A stretch of 64,000 nucleotides of DNA, from NCBI GenBank assembly GCA_034509425.1, contig JAVTVJ010000657.1:265990-329989 (forward strand), given 5' to 3'. The position numbers were made by a program, and so were the translations under genes. Positions 11,966 through 22,501 of this stretch are shown here, piece after piece. The stretch comes from Eopsaltria australis (taxonomy: Eukaryota > Chordata > Aves > Passeriformes > Petroicidae). How positions within the stretch are numbered: position 1 is the stretch's first letter; every line of letters starts with the position of its first letter. The notes beneath the pieces were generated by a model. The model saw only the letters and a program-made list of their open reading frames with translations, searched no databases and was not told the DNA's origin.

Positions 11966-12889
11966 ACAAATGAATCCATCCTGACCTGGCTGCTTCGCAT
12001 CTGGGACGCTGCAGCCAATGACACCATGCTAGATGGAAGTGAGGCCAGGCAACTTGGATCCCTGACCCAAGATGTGGTCATTGACCAGGGGATCGGGAAA
12101 ACCCAAGAAACTCTCAGCCTCTGGCAGCGACTGCTGGCAAGTGTAAGGGACAGATACCTTTGTAAAGAAGACCTCCAGGTGCACCAAGGAAAATGGAGCA
12201 CAATGGAACAAGGTATCCGATGCCTGAGAGAATTGGCCGTGCTGGAGATCATTTTCTCAGAAGATGAGAGATTCCCTAAGAACCCAGATGATGTCCAATG
12301 CACGTCACAGATGTGGCTGAGATTCGCACGGCTTGGACCAGAGATATACTCCCGTTACCTAGCAACACTGCAATGGAGGGAAGGAGCAGACAAGGTGGGA
12401 GTACTGGTCAACAAACTGAGAATTTATGAGGACACTGTCACTGCCCCATTTCGCACCCATGTCTCATCTGTGGAAACACAGCTGGCTGAGCACGTCCGGA
12501 GCTTGGAAGAGAAACTCAGAAAGGAGCTGAAGCAAGAAATTCACCACATCTCACCAGAACCAACAAGGGTCTCTGCTATTAAGAGCCAACATTCTCCAGC
12601 CAGAGAGAGAAGATACACTCCACGAGGTAACCTCTGGTTTTTCCTTCAGGAGCATGGAGAAGACATGAGAAAGTGGGACAGAAAACCCACCTCTTCCTTA
12701 GCAGCCCGAGTACATGAACTGAAAAGAGGAACAGCTATCACAAGGAGCCCACCTAGAGTCAACGCTGCTCTGGTCTCTTGTGGACAGAACTCAGAACAGT
12801 ATAGGAATGACGATATGACCGATCATCTTGAAGGGACCTCAAGAACATATTTACAGGAAGAGAGCAACGTGTACCACGATCAGGAATAG
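11966..12889 (+). CDS. gag: ERVL-D Gag capsid region, ERV-L/Fv1-like
   Basis: This continues the gag frame for 307 codons after the TAG at 11963. The first 170 residues fit the ERV-L capsid family, from which the mouse restriction factor Fv1 derives. Visible marks are ILTWLLRIWD, LDGSEARQLGSL, IDQGIGK, LSLWQRLLASVRDRY, GKWSTMEQGIRCLRELAVLE and DDVQCT. A probable coiled segment (VETQLAEHVRSLEEKLRKEL) follows, then a basic tail with no CCHC zinc knuckle visible. In a working virus this part builds the particle shell. The frame ends at TAG 12887-12889. That amber codon is found at the identical place in the old ERVL copy (32548-32550) and probably is the true gag terminator. Confidence 0.88.
   Translation, partial: TNESILTWLLRIWDAAANDTMLDGSEARQLGSLTQDVVIDQGIGKTQETLSLWQRLLASVRDRYLCKEDLQVHQGKWSTMEQGIRCLRELAVLEIIFSEDERFPKNPDDVQCTSQMWLRFARLGPEIYSRYLATLQWREGADKVGVLVNKLRIYEDTVTAPFRTHVSSVETQLAEHVRSLEEKLRKELKQEIHHISPEPTRVSAIKSQHSPARERRYTPRGNLWFFLQEHGEDMRKWDRKPTSSLAARVHELKRGTAITRSPPRVNAALVSCGQNSEQYRNDDMTDHLEGTSRTYLQEESNVYHDQE
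12887..12889 (+). promoter_or_regulatory. Conserved gag/pro amber codon, candidate readthrough site
   Basis: TAG is followed in the same frame by AGG GGC CCT GCC and then an intact protease start. The old ERVL copy has TAG at the aligned site, followed by AAG GGC CCT, with the same spacing to its protease. Conservation of both stop and frame suggests that Gag-Pro-Pol was made by stop-codon suppression, as in gammaretroviruses, rather than by frameshifting. This is inference from two copies. Confidence 0.5.
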
Positions 12890-13135
12890 AGGGGCCCTGC
12901 CTCTAGCCAGGTAGAGGAAAGAGACAACCGGATCTATTGGACTGTGTGGATCCGATGGCCTGGCACATCTGACCCACAAAGATACACGGCTTTTGTTGAC
13001 ACCGGCACTCAATGTACCCTGATGCCATCAAGGTACGTGGGAACAGAATCTATTTCTATTTCTGGGGTGACAGGAGGATCCCAGCAGCTGACTGTATTGG
13101 AAGCTGAAGTGAGTTTAACTGGGAATGAGTGGTAG
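12890..13135 (+). CDS. pro: ERVL-D protease, first part
   Basis: An aspartic protease in the same frame as gag and pol. The catalytic triplet is intact in FVDTGTQCTLMPS, with Asp at 12998-13000. The conserved ILGIDYL segment that follows the flap region lies beyond a stop, at about 13168-13190. TAG at 13133-13135 splits the domain after GNEW; the old ERVL copy reads Glu at this codon, so the stop is a lesion private to this copy. Retroviral proteases work as dimers that cut the Gag and Pol polyproteins. The protein from this locus would be truncated. Confidence 0.85.
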   Translation, partial: RGPASSQVEERDNRIYWTVWIRWPGTSDPQRYTAFVDTGTQCTLMPSRYVGTESISISGVTGGSQQLTVLEAEVSLTGNEW

Positions 13136-14827
13136 AAACACCCCATCGTGACCGGCCCAGAGGACCCATGCATCCTGGGCATAGACTATCTTAGAAATGG
13201 GTATTTCAAAGACCCAAAAGGACATCGTTGGGCTTTCGGGATAGCCGCAGTAGAAACAGAAGACATCCAACAGCTAAATACCTTGCCTGGTCTCTCAGAT
13301 GACCCCTCTGCTGTGGGGCTGCTGGAAGTTGAAGAACAGCAGGTACCAATCGCCACAGCGACAGTGCACCGTCGGCAGTACCGCACAGACAGAGACTCTG
13401 TGGTTCCCATCCACGAGATGATTCGTAAACTGGAGAGCCAAGGGGTGGTCAGCAAAGCTCATTCACCCTTTAACAGCCCTATATGGCCAGTGCGTAAGTC
13501 CAGTGGAGAATGGAGACTGACAGTGGATTATCATGGCCTGAATGAGGTCACACCACCACTGAGTGCTGCTGTGCCAGACATGTTGGAACTTCAGTATGAA
13601 CTGGAATCCAAGGCAGCAAAGTGGTACGCGACCATCGATATTGCCAATGCCTTTTTCTCCATTCCTCTGGCAGCAGAGTGCAGGCCTCAGTTTGCTTTCA
13701 CCTGGAGAGGAATGCAGTACACCTGGAACAGACTCCCCCAGGGGTGGAAGCACAGCCCCACCATCTGCCATGGACTGATCCAGGCTGCACTGCAAAAGGG
13801 TGAGGCTCCAGAACATTTGCAGTACATCGACGACATTATCGTATGGGGGAACACAGCAGAAGAAGTCTTTGAGAAAGGAAAGAAGATCATCCAGATTCTC
13901 CTAAGAGCTGGTTTTCCCATCAAGTGCAGTAAGGTTAAGGGACCTGCTCAAGAAATCCAGTTCTTAGGAGTCAAGTGGCAAGATGGACGTCGCCAGATCC
14001 CAACAGAAGTAGTCAACAAGATCACTGCTATGTCCCCACCTACGAACAAGAAGGAAACCCAGGCTTTTCTAGGAGCTGTCGGGTTTTGGAGAATGCATAT
14101 CCCGGAATACAGCACAATTGTAAGCCCTCTTTACCTCGTGACACGAAAAAGAAATGATTTCCAGTGGGGTCCTGAGCAACAACAAGCATTCGAACAAATT
14201 AAGCAGGAGATTGCCCATGCAGTAGCCCTTGGGCCAGTCAGAACAGGACAGGATGTGAAAAATGTGCTCTACACTGCGGCCGGGGAGAATGGTCCATCCT
14301 GGAGCCTGTGGCAGAAGGGACCTGAAGAGGCTCGAGGACGACCACTTGGGTTCTGGAGTCGGGGATACAAAGGATCTGAGGCCAGCTATACCCCAACCGA
14401 GAAAGAGATTCTTGCGGCTTATGAAGGAGTTCGAGCTGCCTCGGAAGTAATTGGCACCGAAGCACAGCTGCTTCTGGCACCCCGACTACCAGTGCTGGGT
14501 TGGATGTTCAAGGGAAGGGTTCCTTCCACACATCATGCCACCGACGCCACGTGGAGCAAGTGGATTGCGCTGATCACACAGCGAGCCCGGATAGGAAACC
14601 CTAATCGCCCTGGGATTCTAGAAATTATAACAAACTGGCTTGAAGGTGAGACTTTTGGATTATCTTCTGAAGAAGAGGAGGGGCAAGTGACATGTGCTGA
14701 GGAAGCCCCACCATATAACGAGCTACCGGAGAGTGAAAGACGATATGCCCTCTTCACTGATGGTTCCTGCCGAATTGTAGGTGCTAACCGGAAGTGGAAA
14801 GCTGCTGTATGGAGCCCCACACAATGA
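13136..14827 (+). CDS. pol: ERVL-D Pol: protease end, reverse transcriptase, RNase H start
   Basis: 563 codons in the gag frame. Order: the protease C-terminus (ILGIDYL); the RT fingers and palm, starting about 13330, with WRLTVDYHGLNEVTPP, the first catalytic Asp in YATIDIANAFFSIPL, LPQGWKHSPTICHGLIQ and the active-site box YIDD at 13823-13834; the thumb and connection with QAFLGAVGFWRMHIPEYS; and the start of RNase H with ALFTDGSC (Asp at 14759-14761). The catalytic residues of RT are all present. TGA at 14825-14827 cuts RNase H, probably a CGA to TGA change at a CpG. It copies the viral RNA into DNA in the cytoplasm. The YIDD box, the capsid type and the lack of env agree with class III. 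Confidence 0.93.
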   Translation, partial: KHPIVTGPEDPCILGIDYLRNGYFKDPKGHRWAFGIAAVETEDIQQLNTLPGLSDDPSAVGLLEVEEQQVPIATATVHRRQYRTDRDSVVPIHEMIRKLESQGVVSKAHSPFNSPIWPVRKSSGEWRLTVDYHGLNEVTPPLSAAVPDMLELQYELESKAAKWYATIDIANAFFSIPLAAECRPQFAFTWRGMQYTWNRLPQGWKHSPTICHGLIQAALQKGEAPEHLQYIDDIIVWGNTAEEVFEKGKKIIQILLRAGFPIKCSKVKGPAQEIQFLGVKWQDGRRQIPTEVVNKITAMSPPTNKKETQAFLGAVGFWRMHIPEYSTIVSPLYLVTRKRNDFQWGPEQQQAFEQIKQEIAHAVALGPVRTGQDVKNVLYTAAGENGPSWSLWQKGPEEARGRPLGFWSRGYKGSEASYTPTEKEILAAYEGVRAASEVIGTEAQLLLAPRLPVLGWMFKGRVPSTHHATDATWSKWIALITQRARIGNPNRPGILEIITNWLEGETFGLSSEEEEGQVTCAEEAPPYNELPESERRYALFTDGSCRIVGANRKWKAAVWSPTQ

Positions 14828-16084
14828 GTTGCACAAGCTACTGAGGGAGAAGGTGGATCAAGTCAGGTCGCAGAGCTTAAAGCCGTCCAGCTGGCTTTGG
14901 ATATTGCTGAGCGAGAGAAGTGGCCTCGGCTCTATCTCTACACTGACTCCTGGATGGTAGCTAACGCTTTGTGGGGTTGGTTGAATCGCTGGAGAAAGGC
15001 CAACTGGCAGCGCAGAGGGAAACCCATCTGGGCCGCTGCGATTTGGCAGGACATCGCTACCCGTGTAGAGAGGCTGACTGTGAAGGTTCAACACATGGAT
15101 GCACACGTACCCAAGAGTCGGGCCAATGAAGAGCATCGTAACAACAAGCAAGTGGACCGAGCTGCCAGACTGAGAGTATCACAGGTGGATCTGGACTGGC
15201 AGCACAAGGGAGAATTATTTCTAGCTCGTTGGGCCCATGATGCCTCTGGTCATCAGGGACGAGATGCAATGTACCGATGGGCTCGTGACCGAGGGGTGGA
15301 CTTGACCATGGACAGCATCTCACAGGTCATCCATGGCTGCGAGACCTGTGCTATGATCAAGCAGGCCAAGCGGGTGAAGCCTCTGTGGTACGGTGGACGA
15401 TGGTCGAAGTATAGGTATGGGGAAGCCTGGCAAATTGACTACATCACCCTTCCCCAAAACCGCCAAGGCAAGCGCTACGTGCTGACCATGGTGGAAGCAA
15501 CCACTGGATGGTTGGAGACCTACGCTGTGCCTCATGCTACTGCCCGAAACACCATCTTAGGCCTGGAAAAGCAAGTCTTGTGGAGACATGGCACCCCTGA
15601 GAGAATTGAGTCGGACAATGGGACCCATTTCAAGAATGGCCTTATAAACAGCTGGGCCAGAGAACATGGCATCGAGTGGATATATCATATCCCTTATCAT
15701 GCACCAGCTGCCGGGAAAGTTGAACGGTGCAACGGACTACTTAAGACCACCCTGAAGGCACTTGGCAGGGGGACCTTCAAAAATTGGGAAGTGAACTTAG
15801 CAAAGGCCACCTGGATGGTCAACACACGAGGCTCCATCAATCGAGGTGGTCCTGCCCAGTCTGAACCCTTGCACACAGTGGATGGAGATAGAGTCCCTGT
15901 GGTACACATGAGAGGTATTTTAGGAAAGACTGTTTGGATTAGTCCCACCGCAGACAAAGGCAAACCTAACCGCAGGGTTGTTTTTGCTCAAGGACCTGGT
16001 TACACTTGGTGGGTAATGCAGAAAGATGGGGAAACCCATTGTGTACCACAAGGAAACTTAATTTTAAGTGAGAACTGTGTGTAA
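14828..16084 (+). CDS. pol: ERVL-D Pol: RNase H remainder and integrase
   Basis: Same frame again after the TGA, ending at TAA 16082-16084. RNase H continues with VAELKAVQLALDIAE and LYTDSWMVANAL. The integrase zinc domain has HDASGH and CETCAMIK (the HH-CC pattern). The catalytic core has Asp in WQIDYITLP (15437-15439), Asp in ESDNGTHF (15614-15616) and Glu in GKVERCNG (15722-15724); the last two are 35 residues apart, the classic D,D35E spacing. The C-terminal domain ends near WWVMQKDGETHCVPQGNL. Integrase inserts the viral DNA with a 5-bp staggered cut, which fits the AGCAG duplication. The element goes straight from pol to purine tract and LTR, so env is absent, as usual for ERV-L. Confidence 0.93.
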   Translation, partial: VAQATEGEGGSSQVAELKAVQLALDIAEREKWPRLYLYTDSWMVANALWGWLNRWRKANWQRRGKPIWAAAIWQDIATRVERLTVKVQHMDAHVPKSRANEEHRNNKQVDRAARLRVSQVDLDWQHKGELFLARWAHDASGHQGRDAMYRWARDRGVDLTMDSISQVIHGCETCAMIKQAKRVKPLWYGGRWSKYRYGEAWQIDYITLPQNRQGKRYVLTMVEATTGWLETYAVPHATARNTILGLEKQVLWRHGTPERIESDNGTHFKNGLINSWAREHGIEWIYHIPYHAPAAGKVERCNGLLKTTLKALGRGTFKNWEVNLAKATWMVNTRGSINRGGPAQSEPLHTVDGDRVPVVHMRGILGKTVWISPTADKGKPNRRVVFAQGPGYTWWVMQKDGETHCVPQGNLILSENCV

Positions 16085-16143
16085 AGTTTCATTATATATG
16101 TATAAAGGGGGGTACTGGTTTGGGTATCACATAGATGGTGATA

Positions 16144-16160
16144 GAATAAGGGGTGGATAA
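16144..16160 (+). promoter_or_regulatory. ERVL-D polypurine tract
   Basis: GAATAAGGGGTGGATAA directly precedes the 3' LTR. The old ERVL copy has the related minus-strand sequence TTAAGGGATAGATAG in the same position (24771-24785), supporting its role as plus-strand primer. Confidence 0.75.
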
Positions 16161-16708
16161 TGTCTTAGGTTACAATGGTATGTATTCTATCACCATCTTC
16201 GTGGGATGTTGGGGGCTGGGCGTGGCAGTGTTCCTGATGGCTGCAGAATGGTGTGCTAATGGGCCAGTCGTTAGGGCCAGATGGGCATTTCACTCACCCC
16301 AAACATAGTGCAGATAGTGACTCATCATCCCATTGTGAGATGTCCGGCCCAAGGGGAGGAGCCAATGTATCCCGATCTGCATATAAACTCAGATCTGAAG
16401 CACCATAGGCAGCTTTTTCCACGGGATTCCCTGAGGAAGACCAGACCCTTCTACACCACCACTGGACCTTCAGAGGAGAACTACACCTTTCACAGGATCA
16501 TTGCTTCAACAGAAGCGCATCTATCACTCCCAGAGGACTGCAACCACCTTCTAAGTGGACTACTACCAACACCCTGACTGACAGGGTGTCAGGTTGTATT
16601 CTGACTCTGTCAGTGGTTTCTTTTTTTTTTTGTATTACTACATTTTTTCCTATTAAATTGTAGTTCTGACTTTGAGCCTCTCACTGATTTGTTTTTCAAA
16701 CTACCACA
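16161..16708 (+). repeat. ERVL-D 3' LTR
   Basis: A 548-bp LTR matching 10581-11129 with five substitutions and one single-base deletion by hand count. It is followed at once by the target duplication AGCAG. The near identity gives a recent insertion; I cannot put a date on it without a lineage rate. Confidence 0.96.
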
Positions 16709-16713
16709 AGCAG

Positions 16714-18884
16714 TTAGGTACCAGATTCTTCAAAAAACTTCATCTGTACTGTGGTATATGACTATTACACAAAAAGCAAATTGGTACTGAGAAATACTGT
16801 AATATGTTCTCTATCCTCTAAATAAGTCAATGTAGGCAATTGAATGCTAATGTGCAATTTTAAATTTCTTTTTATTTTTGGTGTTGAATTCATAAAGTAG
16901 TCTCCCTCCCCAACTCTACCTGTCTTCACTTGACAAGTAAAGCAAGTAGCCAGTTTTTCCATGCCATCAAGGACTGAAATGTTTTTTTTGTATCAATACA
17001 GATTTTCCCGGGTAAAGAGGCTATTAACCAAATCTAGGAGTTACAGATATCGTCACTCATAAACTCCTTCTAACTTTATTTGCCAGTTGCAACAGGAAGA
17101 AAGGACAGCCAGATCCTGCTGTGTGGCCTTTGCTAAGCTCTTTTGTTCCACTTCTGGAATAATAACTTTTAGGAGAATCAGTAGGGAACCAGTTTCAACA
17201 TTGTGTGTGATGCCTTTGAAGCCTATTTTCTGCTCTGTATCACATTAGTGAGCCAAACATTTACATTCCTTCTTGACTTACACTTCATGATACTGAGTGC
17301 ATGCATCTATGCCTGTTTATGAATCTATATCGGCCACTAGATTTGGAACTTGTCTTTGTTATTGTATCGTAAAACTGTAGCTCATTACAACTACTTTTGC
17401 AGTAAACTCTATGCCAGTGTGAAGAAAGATGGTATTTGTGGCACTCCTTACTTTCCTATATACACTAAATACCATTTCTTGGTATAAACATCGGATTTCC
17501 TTACAGTCTGGGTTATGGCAGAAAATTCTTTACAAACAACAGTGATGTTTGTAGAGACTGGAGACTGCAATTCATATACAAATGAATTCTGGAATGAAAC
17601 AGAATGGAGAAAGAAGAGAAGCAGGGAAGTCTACCTTATATTCTAGCCCAGGAATCCTGTATTGATGTGGCAGTCTGCAAAGAAAAGAAAAGAAAAAAAC
17701 CAAAGAACGTGGACACAATCATATGGGGTTCATTTTACACACAGCATATATGCCAGATGTATATCTCATGCAAACATACAGATAAATAAAACAAACATGA
17801 CAATCTGCTTTTCTTTACCGGCTTAATATGATCTTCTTACTAATATCAGCTGCAAGTTACAGTTTGAGTGGGTGTCAAGGAGGAAACCCTAAAGGAACAT
17901 GAACAGCATTTTGTGAATTCTACTTATGGTACCACATAAGATGTCACAATGATTAAAACAGAAAAAATATTCCCTTTCACGTTCTTTTTTTTTTTTTTTT
18001 TTTTTCAGAGTCCTTTCCTTAGAATTAAAGAAGTTGTGTATCACTTTTGTTTTAAAAAAACCTAAACAACAAAAAACAGGGAGGCTCAAAAAATAGTTCT
18101 GCTTCTTTCCCCAGGTGCAATCACACAGTCTAACAGAAGATAATACCTCTCCCTAAAAAGATTGACTTTATCATGTCCTGAGACTATAACAGCCAATTAC
18201 ATAAACATTATTCTAAAAGATAAACTACAGCAGAGGCAGAGTTTGAAACTGTGGAACTCATAACTCAAGTGAAAAGACACAGTCCAGGCAACTACTGTCT
18301 GGAAGGCAGTTTGTGACACAGAAAAAAATAAGAGTCCTCTCTTATCAAAGTAGATTTTGATACTGCAGTTCTCATTAACTACAAATGCTAGTTAATATAA
18401 ATGAAAATGTTAGAACTTCAAATTTCTATTACAAATGTTACATTTCTCTTATCACTTTATAGAAATTACTGCAGCTTTATGATGAAACAGGCCTTGCGTT
18501 CTATCAAGTAGTTAACAAAAATGGAATGCTAATTGAATCATGTGAATTTCACTGCGCATCAAAATAGCAAATTGTGATCATACAAATACCAGCCTATGTC
18601 CACAACCTTTTGTGCCAATAGTTGGTTTACACTGCGGTTAAGTCAGCCATGGCTCTGGCTTTTCCCAGCAGCAAGCAGACACTCAGATACCAGGAAACTG
18701 TTTTGAGTCCTTCTATTCTCACCAGCAGACTGGTTCTGTACCTCTTTAACTTACACCCCAGCTCCAAATCGCCCAGGCTAAACCACCAGTACTCGGTTCC
18801 CTAGAATAACAAAATATTTTGGACAAGAAGAATGTTGTGACCTTGAACACAGAGAAATAAAATCAAGATGTAGGCATGGCACTT
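16714..18884. other. Unique AT-rich DNA, no gene seen
   Basis: Nothing recognised apart from a T-run near 17984-18005 that produces a poly-Lys shadow frame on the minus strand. Confidence 0.55.
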
Positions 18885-18987
18885 AAGGACAAGGATAAGT
18901 GGTGAATTTGGCAGTATTAGCTTAATGTTTGTACTTGATGATCTTAGGATCCCAACCTGAATGATTCTATAATACTATGATTCTAAG
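18885..18987 (+). repeat. CR1 LINE 3' tail fragment
   Basis: The stretch resembles the CR1 3' end: GAATTTGGCAGTATTAGCTT, then GATGATCTTAGGATC, CCAACCTGAATGATTCTAT and the ATTCTATGATTCTAA-type octamer tail. It is a 5'-truncated relic of about 100 bp. Confidence 0.8.
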
Positions 18988-20787
18988 AAGAAAGAAAACA
19001 GCATGCAATTTTTTGATCCCATTGTTACCAAAAATTCAGTAAAATAAAAAACTCCTTAATACCAAGAAGAAGGCATTAAGAAGCTGGCATTCTTTTTTCA
19101 GCCAGATGCACTGGGAGATAGCTTCTCCCAAAGCCCTGCATGCTGAGTACAGGGAAGTTTCTGTTTACGTACTGTGTTCTACACACATATTCATTGATTG
19201 TCCCAGACTAAACATACATATGATAATAATTTCTCCAAAATCATTAACCATAATTCCCCTCCCTTTTATGCATGTGTTCTTCTGTTCTGGGAGTCTCTCT
19301 GGTGGTCCATGGTGGTCAGGGACTCCAGTGTTCCAGTCAACCTTGCTGAGATGGCAGGGCACTGGGGCTCGTGAACTTCCAGCCATGGGCATTGTGCAGT
19401 TCCATATGCCAGTGGTTTTGATAGAAAAAGCATTGTGTTAGTTCATCAGGTATAGACAAATCTGGTAACACCATCATATAATTTTCACTCACATAGTGCT
19501 TTATGAGTGGAGATTGCATATACCAGCAGCACCACTTTAAAAATAGTGCCAGTATGAAAAAAAAACATGCTCTGAATTTTTTACATATAATTTAAAGGTA
19601 TTTTGCACAAGCACAATAGTTTGGGGGGGAGGGGATCTTATAATAAATTTGAATCACCGTAACTATTTATAAACACATTCAGTTAATTTGTAAGGAAAAC
19701 AGATGTACTCACATAGCAACTGGAAAATTAAGTCTCAAATGAAACTGCATTGTTCTGAATGTTCATTGGTAAGATCTCAGTTCAGGTAAAGTTTCTGATT
19801 TCTCTGTGATGATTTATTGAGGTGTAAAATTACCAGAGTTATTAACCAACACGTTTAAATTTGGTTTGTAAAATCACAAGCAAAATCTAGACTTCAGCAA
19901 GTTTTAAGTAGGTTATGTCCATCTTGTGTACAATTCAAAAATATGTGCTTCTTTGGTCTTTTTAGTTCAATTTTTACTTTTACTGAAAAACAGTAATTAA
20001 GCATTTATATGAAATGAATTTTACAGGCCAATATTTAATTTGGTAATTTTCATCATTCTTTTCTATACCTTTAAACCTGGTTATTAACAGTTTTCTATAT
20101 TGACCCACAAGTCTGAAAGTAATGATACAGCCTTAGATGGTGGAGTATTTGTGCAAACTCTTCATATTACAGTTATCTGAAATCTCACCATGAGCTCTAA
20201 TAAAACTCAACAGACTTCTGTGTTGGGATGTGAAAAGATAGGGTCTCAATGCCTTCTCAGACAATGAAGTTGACAGAAGCTACCCAGTAACTTAGACCCA
20301 GTTAAGACTGTTGCTTTTCATGACATGTGAGAGGGTTGAGGATGACCTTTAGATTTCACATTGTAAAAAATTAAAAAAAAATTCCTTACCCAACTGCTCA
20401 TGCAACACATTTAATTTTTTTCATCACAAATAAGAGTATTTTTGTTACAGTTGGTTCCTGCATGCCAATATGTGAAGCTGGATAAGGAAACTTCTCTTTA
20501 CATGCCTCCCTGGCACCTGAATTACTTCCAAATTTTTAGCTGGTTAGAGTCCACAAAATGTTCCTCACAACTTTACTGCGCATTCAGCCCTCATGTACAT
20601 TTGAATGAAGCAACCAATTAATCAGTACAGATTTGCTTTCTGAGGAGTTTCTACTTTATTTTGTTAAAGTGATTGGCTCCTGTCACATTCCACTGTGGGG
20701 AACTGCAAGGATCTCTTTTAAAAATAGATGGTCTGGAACAAAATTAAATCAATCAAGACAACCTTGTATCTGAGAACCATTTACTGA
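18988..20787. other. Unique AT-rich DNA, no gene seen
   Basis: No gene or repeat recognised. Open frames at 19106-19441 (+) and 19165-19392 (-) overlap each other and show no domains. Confidence 0.55.
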
Positions 20788-20849
20788 TAATGAAATCACA
20801 ACAAAAGGAGTTGCCCTACTACAGAGGGCTAGAAAAGACAGAAAGGAGG

Positions 20850-21292
20850 AAGGAAAATGGAAAAGGAATGGGGGGGAGAGAGAGAGAGACAGGAGACAGA
20901 GAAAAAGCGGGTGTTACCACCAGGGGATTAAGGAGTGCTGTTGACATACACGCAGCGGGGGATGTGTACACGCTGCCTGCCAGAGGGAGCCTGCACAGCT
21001 CTCAGAGAGGCGCGACTCCACAGGCACAGCTACCGCGGCGACACGTGGTGAGTGAGGGGGAGCTTGGGCAGGAGGTCCAGAACCTTGGACAGGGTGGCAG
21101 CGGGGATCGCGGAGGCGGGCTGGATCGGAGGCAGGCAGGATTGGACGCAGGTGGCTCAGGCAGGGACACAGGGACGAAGCGGCAGGATGGCAGTCAGGGA
21201 CACAGGGAGGCAGGACAGACGCGAGGGCGAGCAAGAGCCAGTGAGGGCAGAAGAGCCAAAAGGCAGGCTGGACCTAGGGCAAAAAGCGTAAA
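20850..21292. other. GC-rich island of unknown origin
   Basis: The composition jumps from AT-rich to GC-rich with many CpGs. It begins with a GA-rich run (GGGAGAGAGAGAGAGACAGG) and ends with repeated CAGGGACACAGGGA-type words around 21160-21215. A 170-codon frame (20790-21302, +) crosses it but is low in complexity (Arg, Gly, Gln) with no known domain. A GTGAGT donor-like word lies near 21050. It could be an unrecognised LTR fragment, a minisatellite-like sequence or a non-coding first exon. I cannot choose between these from sequence alone. Confidence 0.35.
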
Positions 21293-21302
21293 ACAGTCTT
21301 AA

Positions 21303-21638
21303 TCACCCATTTCTCCCTGAGCCTCTCTGTGTCTCTGTTGGTATAATGCTGCATCAGCTTACTTGAATTTGTGGCTTACAAAATCTCTCATTTTTTCATT
21401 CAAATGTCTCCTAGCACTCCCTTCTTAAACTAATGTGCAAGATGACTCAAAGATAAACACCCCAATGATCTAAAATGAAGTAATTGTTGTCTATAAATAT
21501 CAAAATCAAGCCACTGCATAAGCATATTGCTGCAGGCTTTGTTCTTTTCATGCTCAACATCTCTGAACAATTTATTATCCTCACTTATTGAGTCATATCT
21601 AAACTAAGAAGGTAAGCTTCTTGAGATATGGGTAATAT
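21303..21638. other. Unique DNA, no gene seen
   Basis: Nothing recognised between the GC-rich island and the CR1 fragment. Confidence 0.5.
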
Positions 21639-21765
21639 CATACAATCATAATATTACCTGGGTTGGAGGGGACCTTAAAGATCATTTAGTTCCAAGTCCC
21701 CTGCCATGGGCAAGGACATCTTTCACTAGGACAGGTTGCTCAGAGATCTTGTTCCATAAAGGCAC
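21639..21765 (-). repeat. CR1 LINE 3' end fragment
   Basis: Read on the plus strand it starts CAATCATAATATTACCTGGG and continues GTTGGAGGGGACCTTAAAGA, TTCCAAGTCCCCTGCCATGG and ACTAGGACAGGTTGCTCAGA. This is the reverse complement of a CR1 3' end, somewhat diverged. Confidence 0.85.
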
Positions 21766-22038
21766 TACAACAGTTTTAAGAAGCGCTGATAATTTCATTA
21801 TTGCAAAAATGCCTTGAAACAGTGAAGGATAACCAGCTCTAGTAATTATCTTTCTAATTAAGTTTTGAATTAAATTTGAAATTCAAGAATTTCCTGATTC
21901 TTAAACCTAAATTCTGTGAGCCTTTCAAATAAACAATCCCACTTTCCATGTGTTAACTAAAGTTTCAAGCTTAGTCTGTCCATATTATTGTCCTCATCCC
22001 CTCTGAAATAATGTCTTCCAGTTTTTTGTCTTATATAC

Positions 22039-22497
22039 TGATGCCTGAGGGATTTTTTCTGCTTTTTCTCCTGAATATGTCGTACCCTGTTCCCTATATT
22101 CACAAGTATTAGCATGCATACTTGTGATGCTTTAGGTGATAGTTTAGCCTGGTTTCATGGTGTTTAGGAGGCCAGTAGACTAAACACCCCTGAAGCCACG
22201 TAGAGCTAGAGACCAAACATCCTGTTTTTGTGAGCCCTCAAGGTCTCCTAGTAGGATAGATTTTGTAAACTAGAAGTTAGCCCACCCAGGCCCCTTATTG
22301 GGCCCTCCTGGTAGATATGCTAATGTGTAGAGTCTTTAATTGTATACTGAATTAAGGGGAAAGGGCTTTTGCGGCGTGTTCTACCTGGACGGCAGAAGCC
22401 ATCGAATGGGATCCTATTAAAATACCGAGGTAAACAACCCCCAACCCTTTCACTGTGTCTGAGCCTTTATTTCCTAAGACCAGAAAAAAAGGCATCA
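22039..22497 (+). mobile_element. Solo LTR-A (ERV-A family)
   Basis: A 459-bp LTR with TGATGCC and GGCATCA ends, colinear with the ERV-A provirus LTRs in opposite orientation. It is flanked by a perfect 4-bp duplication ATAC (22035-22038 and 22498-22501). The 4-bp duplication is typical of gammaretroviral integrases and agrees with the pol type of ERV-A. No internal sequence is attached. Confidence 0.95.
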
Positions 22498-22501
22498 ATA
22501 C

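Larger units (their letters stand above)
10581..16708 (+). mobile_element. ERVL-D: nearly full-length ERV-L-class provirus
   Basis: A 6.1-kb provirus with LTRs at both ends, a 5-bp target duplication AGCAG (10576-10580 and 16709-16713), a primer site, gag, pro, pol and a purine tract, but no env. The class III (ERV-L) assignment rests on three features: the 5-bp duplication, an ERV-L/Fv1-type capsid, and lack of env. By hand count the LTRs differ by five substitutions and one indel over about 548 bp, so insertion was recent. From the gag ATG at 11210 to the pol stop at 16084 everything lies in one reading frame, interrupted by TAG at 11963, TAG at 12887, TAG at 13133 and TGA at 14825. I see no frameshift. 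Confidence 0.95.

Noticed and set aside
20790..21302. 170-codon open frame
   Set aside because: Low-complexity, GC-driven translation with no domain; the strand and frame have no support.
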